In this document: positions 55,280-64,000 of the stretch, one piece after another
How the letters are laid out: every line of letters starts with the position of its first letter
Numbering within the stretch: position 1 is the first letter of the stretch
Assembly (NCBI RefSeq): GCF_022179765.1
Contig: NZ_BPRE01000003.1
Span: 186,001-250,000 of the forward strand
Length of the DNA stretch: 64,000 bases
Reading direction: 5' to 3'
DNA from: Methylorubrum suomiense
Lineage (GTDB): Bacteria > Pseudomonadota > Alphaproteobacteria > Rhizobiales > Beijerinckiaceae
The notes under the pieces: model-generated
What the model was told of the DNA's origin: nothing
Database searches by the model: none
Seen by the model: only the letters and a program-made list of their open reading frames with translations
Made by a program: the position numbers and the translations under genes

Positions 55280-55966
55280 TCACGGCACCACCCACCGCCC
55301 CGTCCAGGCGTCGCCGTCGCGTCGATACTCCGCCCGGCGATGGCCGCGCCGGTCGAGATAGAGCAGGTCGAGGAAGGCGGCCCGCACCACCACCGCGCAG
55401 AAGTTCTCGCGGCCGATGCGGCCGTCCGGATCCTCCTCCGGCATGAGGTAGGCACCGCCCTCCTCCAGGGGCGTGCCGGGCGCGGGGGCAATGCCGTAGC
55501 AGACCCGGCTCATCGCCCGCGACCCCGCCCAGGCCGCCGCGGCGACGGCGTCGCCGTGGTGGAGGCGGGCGCTTCCCTCGATCCGGACCTGCAGCTTGGT
55601 CTGCGCGTCGTAGACGTGCAGCGCCGCGCCCGATCCGCCCGCGATCGCGCGCGCCTTGTCGGAGCGGGCGTCGCAGTGGAAGCGCAGCGTCCCCGCCCCC
55701 GCATCGGCGGCGCGCAGCACCACCGTGCGCAGCCGCGGGCGCCCCTGCCCGTCGACGGTGGCCAGCGCCGGCACGTGGAACGGGCTGCGGCCCCGCTCGG
55801 CGCCCTCCCCGAGCTGCCGCCACGCCTCCGCGCGAAAGGCATCGAGATCGTCGTAGAACGGGGGCAGCGGGTCCAAACGGGGCTCCGGGCGTGAGGGCGG
55901 CGGGATGCTCTGCGCTCCGGCGGCGGTAGGCAAGCCCGAACGACGATGCGCCGACCTCCCCGTCAC
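55280..55966 (-). CDS. PNPOx-fold flavin-binding protein
   Basis: 228-aa protein of the pyridoxamine-5'-phosphate-oxidase-like split-barrel family (Alr4036-like). PALATVDGQGRPRLRTVVLRAADAGAGTLRFHCDARSDKARAIAG (about residues 66-110) is the FMN-binding region, and the C-terminus ends in WTGRWVVP as in that group. The C-terminal PLP-binding residues of true PdxH are not obvious. The start may be GTG 55966. Substrate unknown. Confidence 0.8.
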   Translation of the reverse strand: MTGRSAHRRSGLPTAAGAQSIPPPSRPEPRLDPLPPFYDDLDAFRAEAWRQLGEGAERGRSPFHVPALATVDGQGRPRLRTVVLRAADAGAGTLRFHCDARSDKARAIAGGSGAALHVYDAQTKLQVRIEGSARLHHGDAVAAAAWAGSRAMSRVCYGIAPAPGTPLEEGGAYLMPEEDPDGRIGRENFCAVVVRAAFLDLLYLDRRGHRRAEYRRDGDAWTGRWVVP

Positions 55967-56270
55967 GCGATGCCCGAGCGGTTCTTCTCGCCTGAACGGG
56001 CCCGATCGGCAGAGGTGTGAGGCATCGCGTCATCGGTCATCAAGTCATTGGACAATCACGGGTCCATCGCGCAGGAGATCGGATGTGAGGATGCGCCCGG
56101 AGCAGGGCACAGCGGCGGCCCTCATGCGTTGAAGAACCCGAGCGTGGCCGTCACGCTCGCATCCTCATCCCCTCCGCGCTTCGCGTCAGGCATCGTCGCT
56201 CCCTTGGCCCCCTCCTCCATCGCCCCCCCGTCGCCCCGCACCGTTCCGTCATTTTCCAGGAACCGCCGCT

Positions 56271-59200
56271 TTGGCTGAGTCGGCGACCTTCCTCTCGGGC
56301 GGCGGCGAGACCGGAGCGCTCATGCGTCGGCTCGACTGGGCCGCGACCCCGCTCGGCGCCCCGGAGCATTGGGCGCCCTCGCTCAAGACCCTCGTCGGCG
56401 TGATGCTCGGCTCGCGTCAGCCGATGCTGATCGTCTGGGGCGAGGCCCACACCACGCTCTACAACGACGGCTACGCGGCAATGTGCGGCGGCCGCCATCC
56501 GCAGGCGATGGGCCGCCCGTTCGGGGCTCTATGGCACGACATCTGGGACCGGGTGGAGCCGATCCTGTCGCGCGCCTTTGCCGGCGAGGCGACGTATATG
56601 GACGACATCGCCTTCGTCATGCACCGCAACGGTTTCCCCGAGGAGACGCATTTCTCCTTCGGCTATACCCCCGTGCCGGGCGAGGACGGTGCGGTGGCCG
56701 GCATGTTCTGCACCTGCACCGAGACCACGGCGGCGGTGAAGTTCGGACGCCAGACCGAGGCCGAGCGGGAGCGCCTGACCCGCCTGTTCGAGCAATCGCC
56801 GAGCTTCGTGGCGGTGGTGACCGGGCCGAACCACGTCTTCGCCTTCGCCAACCCAGCCTATCGCCAATTGGTGGCCCACCGCGACGTGGTCGGTTGGCCG
56901 GTGCGCGAGGCCCTGCCCGAGATCGAGGGCCAGGGATTCTTCGAACTGCTCGACGAGGTCTATCGCTCGGGCGAGAGCTACCGGGCCCATGCCGCGCCGG
57001 TGGCGCTCCTGCGCGAGCCCGGCGGCAAGCCCGAGCAACGCTATCTCGATTTCGTCTTCCAGCCGATGCGGGACGCGACCGGCACCGTCAGCGGCCTGTT
57101 CGTCGAGGGCTCCGACGTCACCGAGCGCGTCCGCGGCCACGCCGCCCTCGCCGAGAGCGAGACGCGTTTCCGGGCCATGGCGGACGACGCGCCCGTCATG
57201 ATGTGGGTGACCGATGCCGCCGGCGCCTGCCTCTACCTCAACCGGCGTTGGTACGAGTTCACCGGGCAGGTCGAGGCCCAGGCGCTCGGCTTGGGCTGGC
57301 TCGAGGCCGTGCATCCCGACGATCGCGGCTGGTCCGGCGAGACGTTCCTCGCGGCCAATGCCCGCCAGGAGGCCTTCCGCCTGGAATACCGCCTGCGCCA
57401 CGCCGATGGCGGCTATCGCTGGGCGATCGATTCCGCGAGCCCGCGCTTCGCCGCCGACGGCACCTTTCTCGGCTATGTCGGTTCGGTCGTCGACATCCAG
57501 GAGCGCCGCGCCACCGAGATGGCCCTGGCCGAGAGCGAGGAGCGGGTCCGCCTCGCGGTGGAGAATGCCGAGGTCGGCTTGTGGGACTACGATCCGGTGA
57601 CCGGCAGCCTGTTCTGGCCGGCACGGATCAGGGCGATGTTCGGCATCGCGTCGGATCGCCCGGTCTCGATCGACGACTTCTATGCCGGTCTCCATCCGGA
57701 GGACCGCGAGCGGGCGAGCCTCGCCTTCGCCGCCGCCATCGATCCGGCCCGGCGTGCCCTCTACGATGTCGAGTACCGGACCATCGGCCGGGAGGACGGC
57801 CTCGTCCGCTGGGTGGCCGCCAAGGGGCGCGGCGTGTTCGACGGCGGCCCCGGCGGGAACGGCCGCTGCCTGCGCGTCCTCGGCACGGCGGTGGACATCA
57901 CCGACCGCAAAGGCACCGAGGCGCGGCTCGTCGAAACGACGCGCCGGCTCGACGCCGTGCTGAACAACGCGACCCAGGCCGTCTTCATGATGGATGAGCG
58001 CCAGCACTGCGCCTACATGAACCGCGCCGCCGAGCGGCTGACGGGGTATTCCCTGGAGGAGACGCGCGGGCAGCCGCTCCATGACGTCGTCCACCACACC
58101 CGGCCCGACGGCAGCCCCTACCCGCTGCACGAATGCCCGATCGATCAGGCCTTCCCGGAGAACAATCAGGAGCAGGGCGAGGAGATCTTCGTTCACCGCG
58201 ACGGCTCGTTCTATCCCGTGGCCTTCACCGCGAGCCCGATCCGCGACGAGCGGGGCATTCCCGTCGGCACCGTGATCGAGGCGCGCAACATCGAGGCGGA
58301 GCTGCGCGCCAAGGCACAGCTCGAGGCCTTCAACGCCAGCCTGGAGCAGCAGGTCGCCGCGCGCACCGCCGAGCTGATGCAGGCCGAGGAGGCGTTGCGC
58401 CAGTCGCAGAAGATGGAGGCGGTGGGCCAGCTGACCGGCGGCCTCGCCCACGACTTCAACAACCTCCTGACCGGCATCACCGGCAGCCTCGAACTTCTGC
58501 AGACGCGCCTGGCCCAGGGGCGGCTCGGCGAGATCGACCGCTACGTCAACGCCGCGCAGGGGGCGGCCAAGCGCGCCGCCGCGCTGACGCACCGCCTGCT
58601 CGCCTTCTCCCGCCGCCAGACGCTCGATCCCAAGCCCACCGACGTGAATCGTCTGGTCGCCGGCATGGAGGAGCTGATCCGGCGGACCATCGGACCGGCG
58701 ACCACCCTGGAGGTGGTGACGGCGGGCGGCCTGTGGTCGGCGCTGATCGATCCGGGCCAGCTCGAGAACGCGCTGCTCAACCTCTGCATCAACGCCCGCG
58801 ACGCCATGCCGGGGGGCGGGCGCATCACCATCGAGACCGCCAACCGGTGGCTCGACGAGCACGCCGCCCGCGAGCGCGACCTCGATCCGGGCCAGTACCT
58901 GTCGCTGTGCGTGACCGATACCGGCACCGGCATGAGCCCGGAGGTGATCGCCAAGGCATTCGATCCGTTCTTCACGACGAAGCCGCTCGGCCAGGGCACG
59001 GGCCTGGGCCTCTCCATGATCTACGGCTTCGTGCGCCAGTCCGGCGGGCAGGTGCGGATCTATTCCGAGCTCGGCCAGGGCACGACCATGAGCCTCTACC
59101 TGCCGCGCCATTACGGTTCGGCGGAGGAAGCGGGCAGCTTCCCCGATCTCGCCGCCGCGCCGCGGGCCGAGCAGGGCGAGACGGTGCTGATCGTCGACGA

Positions 59201-59543
59201 CGAGCCCACCGTGCGCATGCTGGTGACCGAGGTTCTGGAGGATCTCGGCTACACCGCCATCGAGGCCGCGGACGGACCTGCCGGTCTCAAGGTGCTGCAA
59301 TCGGACGTGCGGATCGACCTGCTCGTCACCGATGTGGGGCTTCCCGGCGGGATGAACGGGCGGCAGGTGGCCGATGCCGGCCGGGCCCTGCGACCGGGCC
59401 TGCGGGTCCTGTTCATCACCGGCTATGCCGAGAACGCCGTGGTCGGCAACGGCCATCTGGAGCCCGGCATGGCGGTGATCACCAAGCCCTTCGTGATGGA
59501 GACGCTGGCCGCGCGCATCAAGGAGATGATCGACGCGGGCTAG
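56271..59543 (+). CDS. PAS-rich hybrid histidine kinase
   Basis: 1090-aa cytoplasmic sensor. About five PAS-type modules occupy residues 20-700: one atypical, then modules starting near 169, 296, 421 and 557, the third with the PAC-like [13 protein letters not shown]. They are followed by a short coiled coil, a HisKA domain with phospho-acceptor His in [13 protein letters not shown] (near 729), a HATPase (N box [28 protein letters not shown]) and a receiver domain with [11 protein letters not shown] (near 1025). No membrane helix is evident. The start is TTG 56271 with AGGAA upstream. The HDFNN box is typical of the kinase subfamily common in Methylobacterium. Confidence 0.93.
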   Translation: MAESATFLSGGGETGALMRRLDWAATPLGAPEHWAPSLKTLVGVMLGSRQPMLIVWGEAHTTLYNDGYAAMCGGRHPQAMGRPFGALWHDIWDRVEPILSRAFAGEATYMDDIAFVMHRNGFPEETHFSFGYTPVPGEDGAVAGMFCTCTETTAAVKFGRQTEAERERLTRLFEQSPSFVAVVTGPNHVFAFANPAYRQLVAHRDVVGWPVREALPEIEGQGFFELLDEVYRSGESYRAHAAPVALLREPGGKPEQRYLDFVFQPMRDATGTVSGLFVEGSDVTERVRGHAALAESETRFRAMADDAPVMMWVTDAAGACLYLNRRWYEFTGQVEAQALGLGWLEAVHPDDRGWSGETFLAANARQEAFRLEYRLRHADGGYRWAIDSASPRFAADGTFLGYVGSVVDIQERRATEMALAESEERVRLAVENAEVGLWDYDPVTGSLFWPARIRAMFGIASDRPVSIDDFYAGLHPEDRERASLAFAAAIDPARRALYDVEYRTIGREDGLVRWVAAKGRGVFDGGPGGNGRCLRVLGTAVDITDRKGTEARLVETTRRLDAVLNNATQAVFMMDERQHCAYMNRAAERLTGYSLEETRGQPLHDVVHHTRPDGSPYPLHECPIDQAFPENNQEQGEEIFVHRDGSFYPVAFTASPIRDERGIPVGTVIEARNIEAELRAKAQLEAFNASLEQQVAARTAELMQAEEALRQSQKMEAVGQLTGGLAHDFNNLLTGITGSLELLQTRLAQGRLGEIDRYVNAAQGAAKRAAALTHRLLAFSRRQTLDPKPTDVNRLVAGMEELIRRTIGPATTLEVVTAGGLWSALIDPGQLENALLNLCINARDAMPGGGRITIETANRWLDEHAARERDLDPGQYLSLCVTDTGTGMSPEVIAKAFDPFFTTKPLGQGTGLGLSMIYGFVRQSGGQVRIYSELGQGTTMSLYLPRHYGSAEEAGSFPDLAAAPRAEQGETVLIVDDEPTVRMLVTEVLEDLGYTAIEAADGPAGLKVLQSDVRIDLLVTDVGLPGGMNGRQVADAGRALRPGLRVLFITGYAENAVVGNGHLEPGMAVITKPFVMETLAARIKEMIDAG

Positions 59544-60073
59544 GGCGTGGGTCCGCCAAACGCGGACTTGCCGCCGGGTGAGGCCGATGCGGCAGAGGAG
59601 CCGCGCGCTTCGTCCCGGATCCGATGCCTGGGTCGACGCGCCGGAGTCTGGAACCGACGCGCCGTTTCATCGGGTTTTCGCATGACATCCGCTGTCGTCA
59701 CGGGCACGTACCTCGCGTTCCTGCGCCGCGCGCATGGCCCGCGTCGCGTAGTGGTCTGGGCCTGAACGAAAGTTCCCCAGCGACTCCAAATTTCGATCGC
59801 AGAAACACGCGTCTCGTGGATAACTATTTCTCAGGAAAATCGCGTCCTTCGCCTACCGCAACCGCTCAGACCGAATTGCTTTTTCCTCATCGGGCGGTAC
59901 CTGTCGCCGGACGGGTCTATTCCGGCTGTATTAGCAGTTGTGGGAAAAATTCTGCTTGATGTCGGGCAGTGAGAGATTTACTTCATGAAAGATGTGTTTG
60001 TTATATTCGGCGATAAATCAAAATTCTACACTGTCGTCACAATATAATTTAGTCGCGGTCGAGCGGGATAGGC
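59544..60073. other. 530-bp intergenic region before the PAS gene
   Basis: Apart from the hairpin at 59551-59567 the region holds no gene I can support. From about 59770 to 60050 the sequence becomes AT-richer than its neighbours, and it may hold the PAS gene promoter, although no clear consensus was found. Confidence 0.4.
59551..59567 (+). terminator. hairpin after the hybrid kinase gene
   Basis: Six-bp stem gtccgc/gcggac with a caaac loop, 8 bp after the stop at 59543, followed only by ttg. Weak terminator candidate. Confidence 0.35.
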
Positions 60074-60622
60074 ATGCTCTGGGTAGCCGATCGGGACGGA
60101 TTCTGTACCTACGTGAGCGAGGAATGGCGCGCCTTCACGGGACAGACGCTCGGCGAAGCATCGGACCGCGGATGGGCGGACGCCGTCCATCCCGACGATC
60201 GGAATGTCGTCGTGATGGGGTTTCTGGAAGCCTGCCGCTGCCAGACCGAGTTCATTCTCCATTACCGCCTTCGTCGGCATGACGGCATCTATGTTTGGGC
60301 CCTGGGTGCGGCGTCGCCATCCTTCACGCCGCTGACGCATGATTTCCTGGGCTTTCTCGGCACTGTCAGCTGCTACGACGATCCGAACATCCCGCTGACC
60401 GCCAAGGCCGAGCTCGGCTCTTTCAAGCCGTGGCAGGCCTCGCTCGGCGCGTCATCGCCGACGAAGCTCGACATCATTGCCGATTACCTCATCCACGCAA
60501 AAATCTTGTCGGAGCATCACGCGCCGGCCGTGGCCGATGCCATCGAACGGGCGCTCAACGAGGCGAAGACGGCACAGAAAGCTCAGATCGATGCGGCGAA
60601 TGCATCGCTGAAGAAGCAGTAG
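60074..60622 (+). CDS. solitary PAS-domain protein
   Basis: 182-aa protein: one PAS fold (about residues 1-105; GFCTYVSEEWRAFTGQTLGEASDRGWADAVHPDDRN, HDGIYVWALGAASPSF and FLGFLGTVSCYDD) and a helical C-terminal part (residues about 110-182, ending AQIDAANASLKKQ, likely coiled coil). There is no output domain. ATG 60074. The N-terminus is shorter than a full PAS, so translation may start further upstream. It is co-directional with the hybrid kinase and may modulate it. Confidence 0.78.
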   Translation: MLWVADRDGFCTYVSEEWRAFTGQTLGEASDRGWADAVHPDDRNVVVMGFLEACRCQTEFILHYRLRRHDGIYVWALGAASPSFTPLTHDFLGFLGTVSCYDDPNIPLTAKAELGSFKPWQASLGASSPTKLDIIADYLIHAKILSEHHAPAVADAIERALNEAKTAQKAQIDAANASLKKQ

Positions 60623-60623
60623 A

Positions 60624-60842
60624 TCAGACTTTGTCCTTCTCGACTTTCCATCTGACGAGAGCCCTCTGGCGCGCCTCGTAGGCGATGCGCAGCAAGGTCG
60701 CGGGCTCACCCTGGGCTTCTGGGCGCTCCGCCAGGTCTGCCGTTTCGTCCGTTTGGCCCAACACCTTCATGGCTTCCGACCGCCAGGTTGCATCGGCGAG
60801 ATAAAACAGCAACTCGCCATCCAACTTGCTATAGGAATCCAT
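60624..60842 (-). CDS. hypothetical protein (72 aa)
   Basis: 72-aa protein with an acidic, helix-forming composition (SEAMKVLGQTDETADLAERPEAQGEPATLLRIAYEARQRALVRWKVE). It is convergent to the PAS gene (1-bp gap) and has a modest GAGAAG upstream of ATG 60842. No family. Confidence 0.5.
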   Translation of the reverse strand: MDSYSKLDGELLFYLADATWRSEAMKVLGQTDETADLAERPEAQGEPATLLRIAYEARQRALVRWKVEKDKV

Positions 60843-61094
60843 ATCTTCTCGCGTAAAGGTTGTGATGCTGGAGAAACCTAAGATCTGCTTCGCATGTATG
60901 CATTCACCTTAGGCAAAGTGAGTACACTCCACGATACGGGCGTGGCAGCTCGGCTGTCACGATCCTGTGAGCGTGGTGATCCTGCGTTGACTGTATCGGC
61001 AGGGTTCTTCGCCAGATAGAAGTGCCGACTACTCGCATGGGCCGCAGGATGGCCGCGACACGGCATGACGCGCAGCCATCCGCGCGCCGGCCGC

Positions 61095-61568
61095 CTACTC
61101 TGTTCGCCGCCCATTCGGTGCTGCCGCGATCCGTACGCCCCGCCCGGCCAGCAAAATCTCCGTCAGGAAGGCGAGGATCGCCAGGATCGTGCAAACCAGC
61201 GCCAGTCCGAAGCAGACGAACAGCACCGAGGCTGCGGAGGCGTCGCGCAGGGCGCCCACGAACAGCGTCAGAACCGCGATCCCGGTCAGCATGCCGCCGA
61301 AGCTCGCCAGAACCACGGCGAGATCGAGCAGGAGGGAGCGCCGCCGCAGATAGGCGAGGCGTCGCGCCAACGCCGCCGCCTCGTCCGGGCCGGCGCCGAT
61401 CAGGTCGCTCGACAGCGTGTCGACCTTGTCGGCGACGCGGCCGAGCCGCGTCGAGAACACGTTGAGGAGGGTGGCGAGCCCCGAGAGCAGGAAGGCGGGG
61501 GCGAGCGCCACCTGGATGATGTGGGCGATGCTCTCCGGATCGCCCGCCCCGGACATCGTGGACAGCAT
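61095..61568 (-). CDS. DUF2721-family membrane protein
   Basis: 157-aa protein with three hydrophobic segments (about residues 18-37, 74-96 and 105-134). The N-terminal AHIIQVALAPAFLLSGLATLLNVFSTRLGRVADK and the charged loop that follows match the DUF2721 pattern. ATG 61568, 6 bp after the stop of the LABN-type gene on the same strand. Function unknown. Confidence 0.82.
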   Translation of the reverse strand: MLSTMSGAGDPESIAHIIQVALAPAFLLSGLATLLNVFSTRLGRVADKVDTLSSDLIGAGPDEAAALARRLAYLRRRSLLLDLAVVLASFGGMLTGIAVLTLFVGALRDASAASVLFVCFGLALVCTILAILAFLTEILLAGRGVRIAAAPNGRRTE

Positions 61569-61573
61569 CGGCC

Positions 61574-61909
61574 TCAGGCCCGGGCGCTCCGCGCGCGCCG
61601 CCGCTCGCGGGAGATCAGGACGAGGTTGCGGACGTAGATGACGGTCGAGAGACCCTGGCCGATGATGATGACGGGCTCCTTGCGCACGAAACCGTAGACC
61701 AGGGTCATCAGCCCGCCGAGGATCGACAGGAACCAGAACGAGAGCGGCATGACGCTCTTGCCCGCCCGCTCGCTCGCCAGCCATTGCAGGATGAAGCGCG
61801 AGCCGAAGACGAGCTGCGCCGCGACGCCGAACACCAGCCAGAAATCGAAGCGGGTGACGAAGACCTCGTAGAAATAGGCCGGGAGATCCTCGGCGAGCTG
61901 GATCAGCAT
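61574..61909 (-). CDS. LABN-domain small membrane protein
   Basis: 111-aa protein with three membrane helices, resembling the N-terminal domain of lipid-A-disaccharide synthase (LABN family): FGVAAQLVFGSRFILQWLASERAGKSVMPLSFWFLSILGGLMTLVYGFVRKEPVIIIGQGLSTVIYVRNLVL. Such proteins accompany GT2/GT39 pairs and probably help handle lipid-linked sugars. ATG 61909, 4 bp after the stop of the GT2 gene. Confidence 0.88.
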   Translation of the reverse strand: MLIQLAEDLPAYFYEVFVTRFDFWLVFGVAAQLVFGSRFILQWLASERAGKSVMPLSFWFLSILGGLMTLVYGFVRKEPVIIIGQGLSTVIYVRNLVLISRERRRARSARA

Positions 61910-61913
61910 GGAC

Positions 61914-62672
61914 TCACGGACCTCCGCTTCCGTCGCGCGCCGCTTCCGTCGCGGACGGTGCCGGGCGCCGCCGCCGGATCAGCCACCACACGCCGGCCAT
62001 GTCGAGCAGCCCGACCCAGAGCCGGTCGAACATCCCGTATTTCGAGCGGCCGGTGAAGCGCGGCCGGTCGATCACGTCGCGATGGACGACGCCGAATCCC
62101 TCGCGGGTGACGAGGGCCGGCATGAAGCGGTGCAGCGCGTCGAAATAGGGCAGGCTTAGATAGACGTCGCGGCGAAACACCTTGAGCCCGCAGCCGGTGT
62201 CGCGGGTCGCGTCCTTCAGGATCTTGCCGCGCACGCCGTTGGCGATCTTGGACTGGAACCGCTTCCAGCGTCCCTTGCGCCCCACCCGCTGCCCCTGAGC
62301 GAGGCCGATGCCCGGACCGCCCTGATCGAGGGCGGCGTAGAGCGCCGGGATGAAGGACGGATCGTTCTGGCCGTCGCCGTCGAGCGTCGCGATCACGGGG
62401 GCGCGGGCGCGCAGCACGCCGCTGCGCACCGCCGCGCTCTGTCCGCCGCTGCGATCGTGCCGCACGATCCGCAGCCAGGGATGGCTGTGCTGCGCCCGAA
62501 CGAGGGCCTCATGGGTGTCGTCGGTCGAGCCGTCATCGACGTAGACCACCTCGAACGGGCTCAAGGGCCCGCAGGCACTGCCGATCTCGGCGACCAGGGC
62601 CGCGATGTTGCCGGCCTCGTTCTTGACCGGCACCACGACCGAGAGACGCAAGGGGGACGGCGTCGTGCTCAT
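61914..62672 (-). CDS. GT2 glycosyltransferase (polyprenyl-phosphate sugar synthase-like)
   Basis: 252-aa glycosyltransferase of the DPM/ArnC type: VVVPVKNEAGNIAALVAEI (about 11-29), VVYVDDGSTDD and the DXD-containing IATLDGDGQNDPS, then DTGCGLKVFRRD. It probably forms a polyprenyl-phosphate sugar as donor for the neighbouring GT39 enzyme. A C-terminal hydrophobic segment is weak or absent. ATG 62672 overlaps the stop of the GT39 gene (ATGA). Confidence 0.9.
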   Translation of the reverse strand: MSTTPSPLRLSVVVPVKNEAGNIAALVAEIGSACGPLSPFEVVYVDDGSTDDTHEALVRAQHSHPWLRIVRHDRSGGQSAAVRSGVLRARAPVIATLDGDGQNDPSFIPALYAALDQGGPGIGLAQGQRVGRKGRWKRFQSKIANGVRGKILKDATRDTGCGLKVFRRDVYLSLPYFDALHRFMPALVTREGFGVVHRDVIDRPRFTGRSKYGMFDRLWVGLLDMAGVWWLIRRRRPAPSATEAARDGSGGP

Positions 62673-64000
62673 GGGGCCGCATCCGGCAGAACGGCCCAGG
62701 CCGAGACCCCGACCAGCTTGCCGCCGTTGATGTTGAAACCGGTAACGCGCCCGACCGGTCGTGCCGCGGGGCCGCCCCCCGCCGGTGCGAAGCCGTCGGC
62801 GGACCGGTCCTCGACCAGGACGAGGCGGCAGCCGCCACCGTTGAGGAAGTCGCGCGCCTCCTCGGCCGAATTCAGCATGGCAAGGTCGGTCCCGAGCGTG
62901 AAGACGAGGCTCGGCTCGCGCAGGCCGAGCGAAGCCGTGCGCGGCGCCGCGCAGGGCAGGCCGTCGCGGATCGCGGCCAAGCGCGGGGCGAGCTTGAGGC
63001 TCTGCAGCACCGGCTGGGTCAGGCCGAACACGGCGGGCGAGACGGCGAGGGAGGCGAGGATGGCGAGCACCAGCGCGCCCTCCCCCGCGCCGCGGCGGAA
63101 GGCGGCGAGCGCGAGGCCGGCCAGCGCGCAGGCCACGACGAGCAGCGGCAGGGCGACGAGCGGCAGCGCGCCGTCGAGCCGCCACGCGGCGGCGCTGAGG
63201 CCCAGGGTCAGTCCCACCGGGATCAGCACGACGAGGCCTGCGGTCCAGAGCGCGCCGGGCCGGCGTGGATCGAGGGCGTTGCGGTGGAGCGCCAGCACCG
63301 TGAGGATCGCCACGGCCGGCATCAGCGGCAGGACGTAATGGGGAAGCTTCGTCGGCAGAGCCTCGAAGATCAGCCAAGCGGGCACGATCCAGGCGAGGAG
63401 CAGGGCGACCGCGTCCTCCCCCCGCTTCGCCCAGGCGAAGGGAATGGCCAGACACGCGAAGGCGGCGCCCGGCCAGAAGGTCGCGAAGAAGGCGATCGCG
63501 TAGGCGCCGGGCGGGCCCCAGTGCTTTTCCGCCGCGCCGCCGACCTTGCCCAGCATGTCCTTCCCGACCGCTTCGCCGAAGAAGGCGCCGCCGCTCTTCC
63601 AGGCGATGGCCAGGAACCACGGCGCCACGACGACGAGGATCAGGGCGAGGCCGAGCCGCGGGCGCAGGTCGAGGAGCCAGCGGGCCGAGCCCTCGCGCAG
63701 GCACAGGACCAGGGCAGCGAGCCCCACGAAGAACGGCACCATCGGCCCCTTGATCAGGATGCCGAGGGCGAGGCCGCCCCAGAAGATCGCGGCCGTGGCC
63801 GGCGTGGCGGGGCCGCGGCGCCGCTCCAGCCGGGCGCGGCCGAGCCAGCTGCGGGCGAGCGCACCGAAGCTGGCGACCGCGCAGGCGGTGAGCAACGCGT
63901 CGGTCTTGGCGAGCCGGGCTTCGGCCGAGAGCATCAGGCAGGCCCCGAACAGGGCGGCGGCGAGGAACGCCCCGCGCCGCGGCAGGAGCGCGAGCGCGGC
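62669..64000 (-). CDS. GT39/ArnT-like glycosyltransferase (partial, start beyond window)
   Basis: At least 443 aa are visible; the frame is open to the end of the window, so the N-terminus is missing. It is an integral membrane enzyme with many helices; EARLAKTDALLTACAVASFGAL (loop with the acidic residues of GT39), IKGPMVPFFVGLAALVL and TKLPHYVLPLMPAVAIL are typical of ArnT-type transferases that move a sugar from polyprenyl phosphate onto lipid A or a related acceptor. Coupled by 4-bp overlap to the GT2 gene. Acceptor and sugar unknown. Confidence 0.88.
   Translation of the reverse strand, partial: AALALLPRRGAFLAAALFGACLMLSAEARLAKTDALLTACAVASFGALARSWLGRARLERRRGPATPATAAIFWGGLALGILIKGPMVPFFVGLAALVLCLREGSARWLLDLRPRLGLALILVVVAPWFLAIAWKSGGAFFGEAVGKDMLGKVGGAAEKHWGPPGAYAIAFFATFWPGAAFACLAIPFAWAKRGEDAVALLLAWIVPAWLIFEALPTKLPHYVLPLMPAVAILTVLALHRNALDPRRPGALWTAGLVVLIPVGLTLGLSAAAWRLDGALPLVALPLLVVACALAGLALAAFRRGAGEGALVLAILASLAVSPAVFGLTQPVLQSLKLAPRLAAIRDGLPCAAPRTASLGLREPSLVFTLGTDLAMLNSAEEARDFLNGGGCRLVLVEDRSADGFAPAGGGPAARPVGRVTGFNINGGKLVGVSAWAVLPDAAP

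Overview
The window is a 64-kb stretch of a high-GC alphaproteobacterial chromosome, most likely Methylobacterium or Methylorubrum (Hyphomicrobiales). The signs are a lanmodulin-type EF-hand protein, three copies of the PQQ precursor gene pqqA, an LdtR-type MarR regulator, the gene orders serS-surE-pcm-nlpD and yajC-secD-secF, and a bpt aminoacyl-transferase. I recognised no rRNA, tRNA, CRISPR array, phage or complete insertion sequence.

Layout, left to right. 1-4.9 kb: tadA, a small ORF, then a tight operon of three small membrane proteins ahead of an APC-family permease and two further small genes. 5.0-10.9 kb: an accessory-looking segment with a TonB-dependent receptor on the minus strand, about 1 kb of AT-rich non-coding DNA, then a beta-propeller protein and a membrane protein resembling an ABC-exporter transmembrane domain without its ATPase. 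11.2-16.7 kb: a branched-chain amino-acid type ABC importer (livH-livM-livG-livF, a small membrane protein and a binding protein). 17.0-23.1 kb: a chemoreceptor, a dctA-type and a GntP-type carboxylate transporter, a GNAT acetyltransferase and a DUF3750 protein. 23.3-26.1 kb: a ZnuD-like TonB receptor with a possible Zur operator.

26.2-30.6 kb: yajC-secD-secF with a Mth938-domain protein and a squalene/phytoene-synthase-fold protein lacking the catalytic aspartates. The last two are homologues of the mitochondrial complex I assembly factors NDUFAF3 and NDUFAF6. 31-37.5 kb: a DUF815 ATPase, small genes, then the nlpD-pcm-surE-serS cluster. 37.6-39.1 kb: the highlight, a lanmodulin-like periplasmic protein with four proline-containing EF loops, divergent from three tandem 153-bp units that each encode an identical 29-aa PqqA. 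The array ends in two strong terminators and no pqqB-E follows.

39.2-48.4 kb: an ldtR-like regulator operon with a HIBCH-like hydrolase, hemB, a GDSL hydrolase, an RDD protein, bpt, a HigBA-type toxin-antitoxin pair, a YpfJ-type zinc peptidase and a family-4-like uracil-DNA glycosylase. 48.6-56.0 kb: ETF-ubiquinone oxidoreductase, a P1 peptidase with a RarD-type transporter, a 57-aa Rmf-like gene, a Shedu-like nuclease gene with a small partner, metC and a PNPOx-fold protein. 56.2-64 kb: a 1090-aa PAS-rich hybrid histidine kinase, a solitary PAS protein, and a lipid-linked sugar cluster (LABN protein, GT2 transferase, GT39/ArnT-like transferase running off the window).

Functions were assigned from motifs, length and gene order only; no database search was possible. 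The strongest candidates for something new are the lanM-like/pqqA array locus and the TonB receptor/propeller/ATPase-less ABC module.
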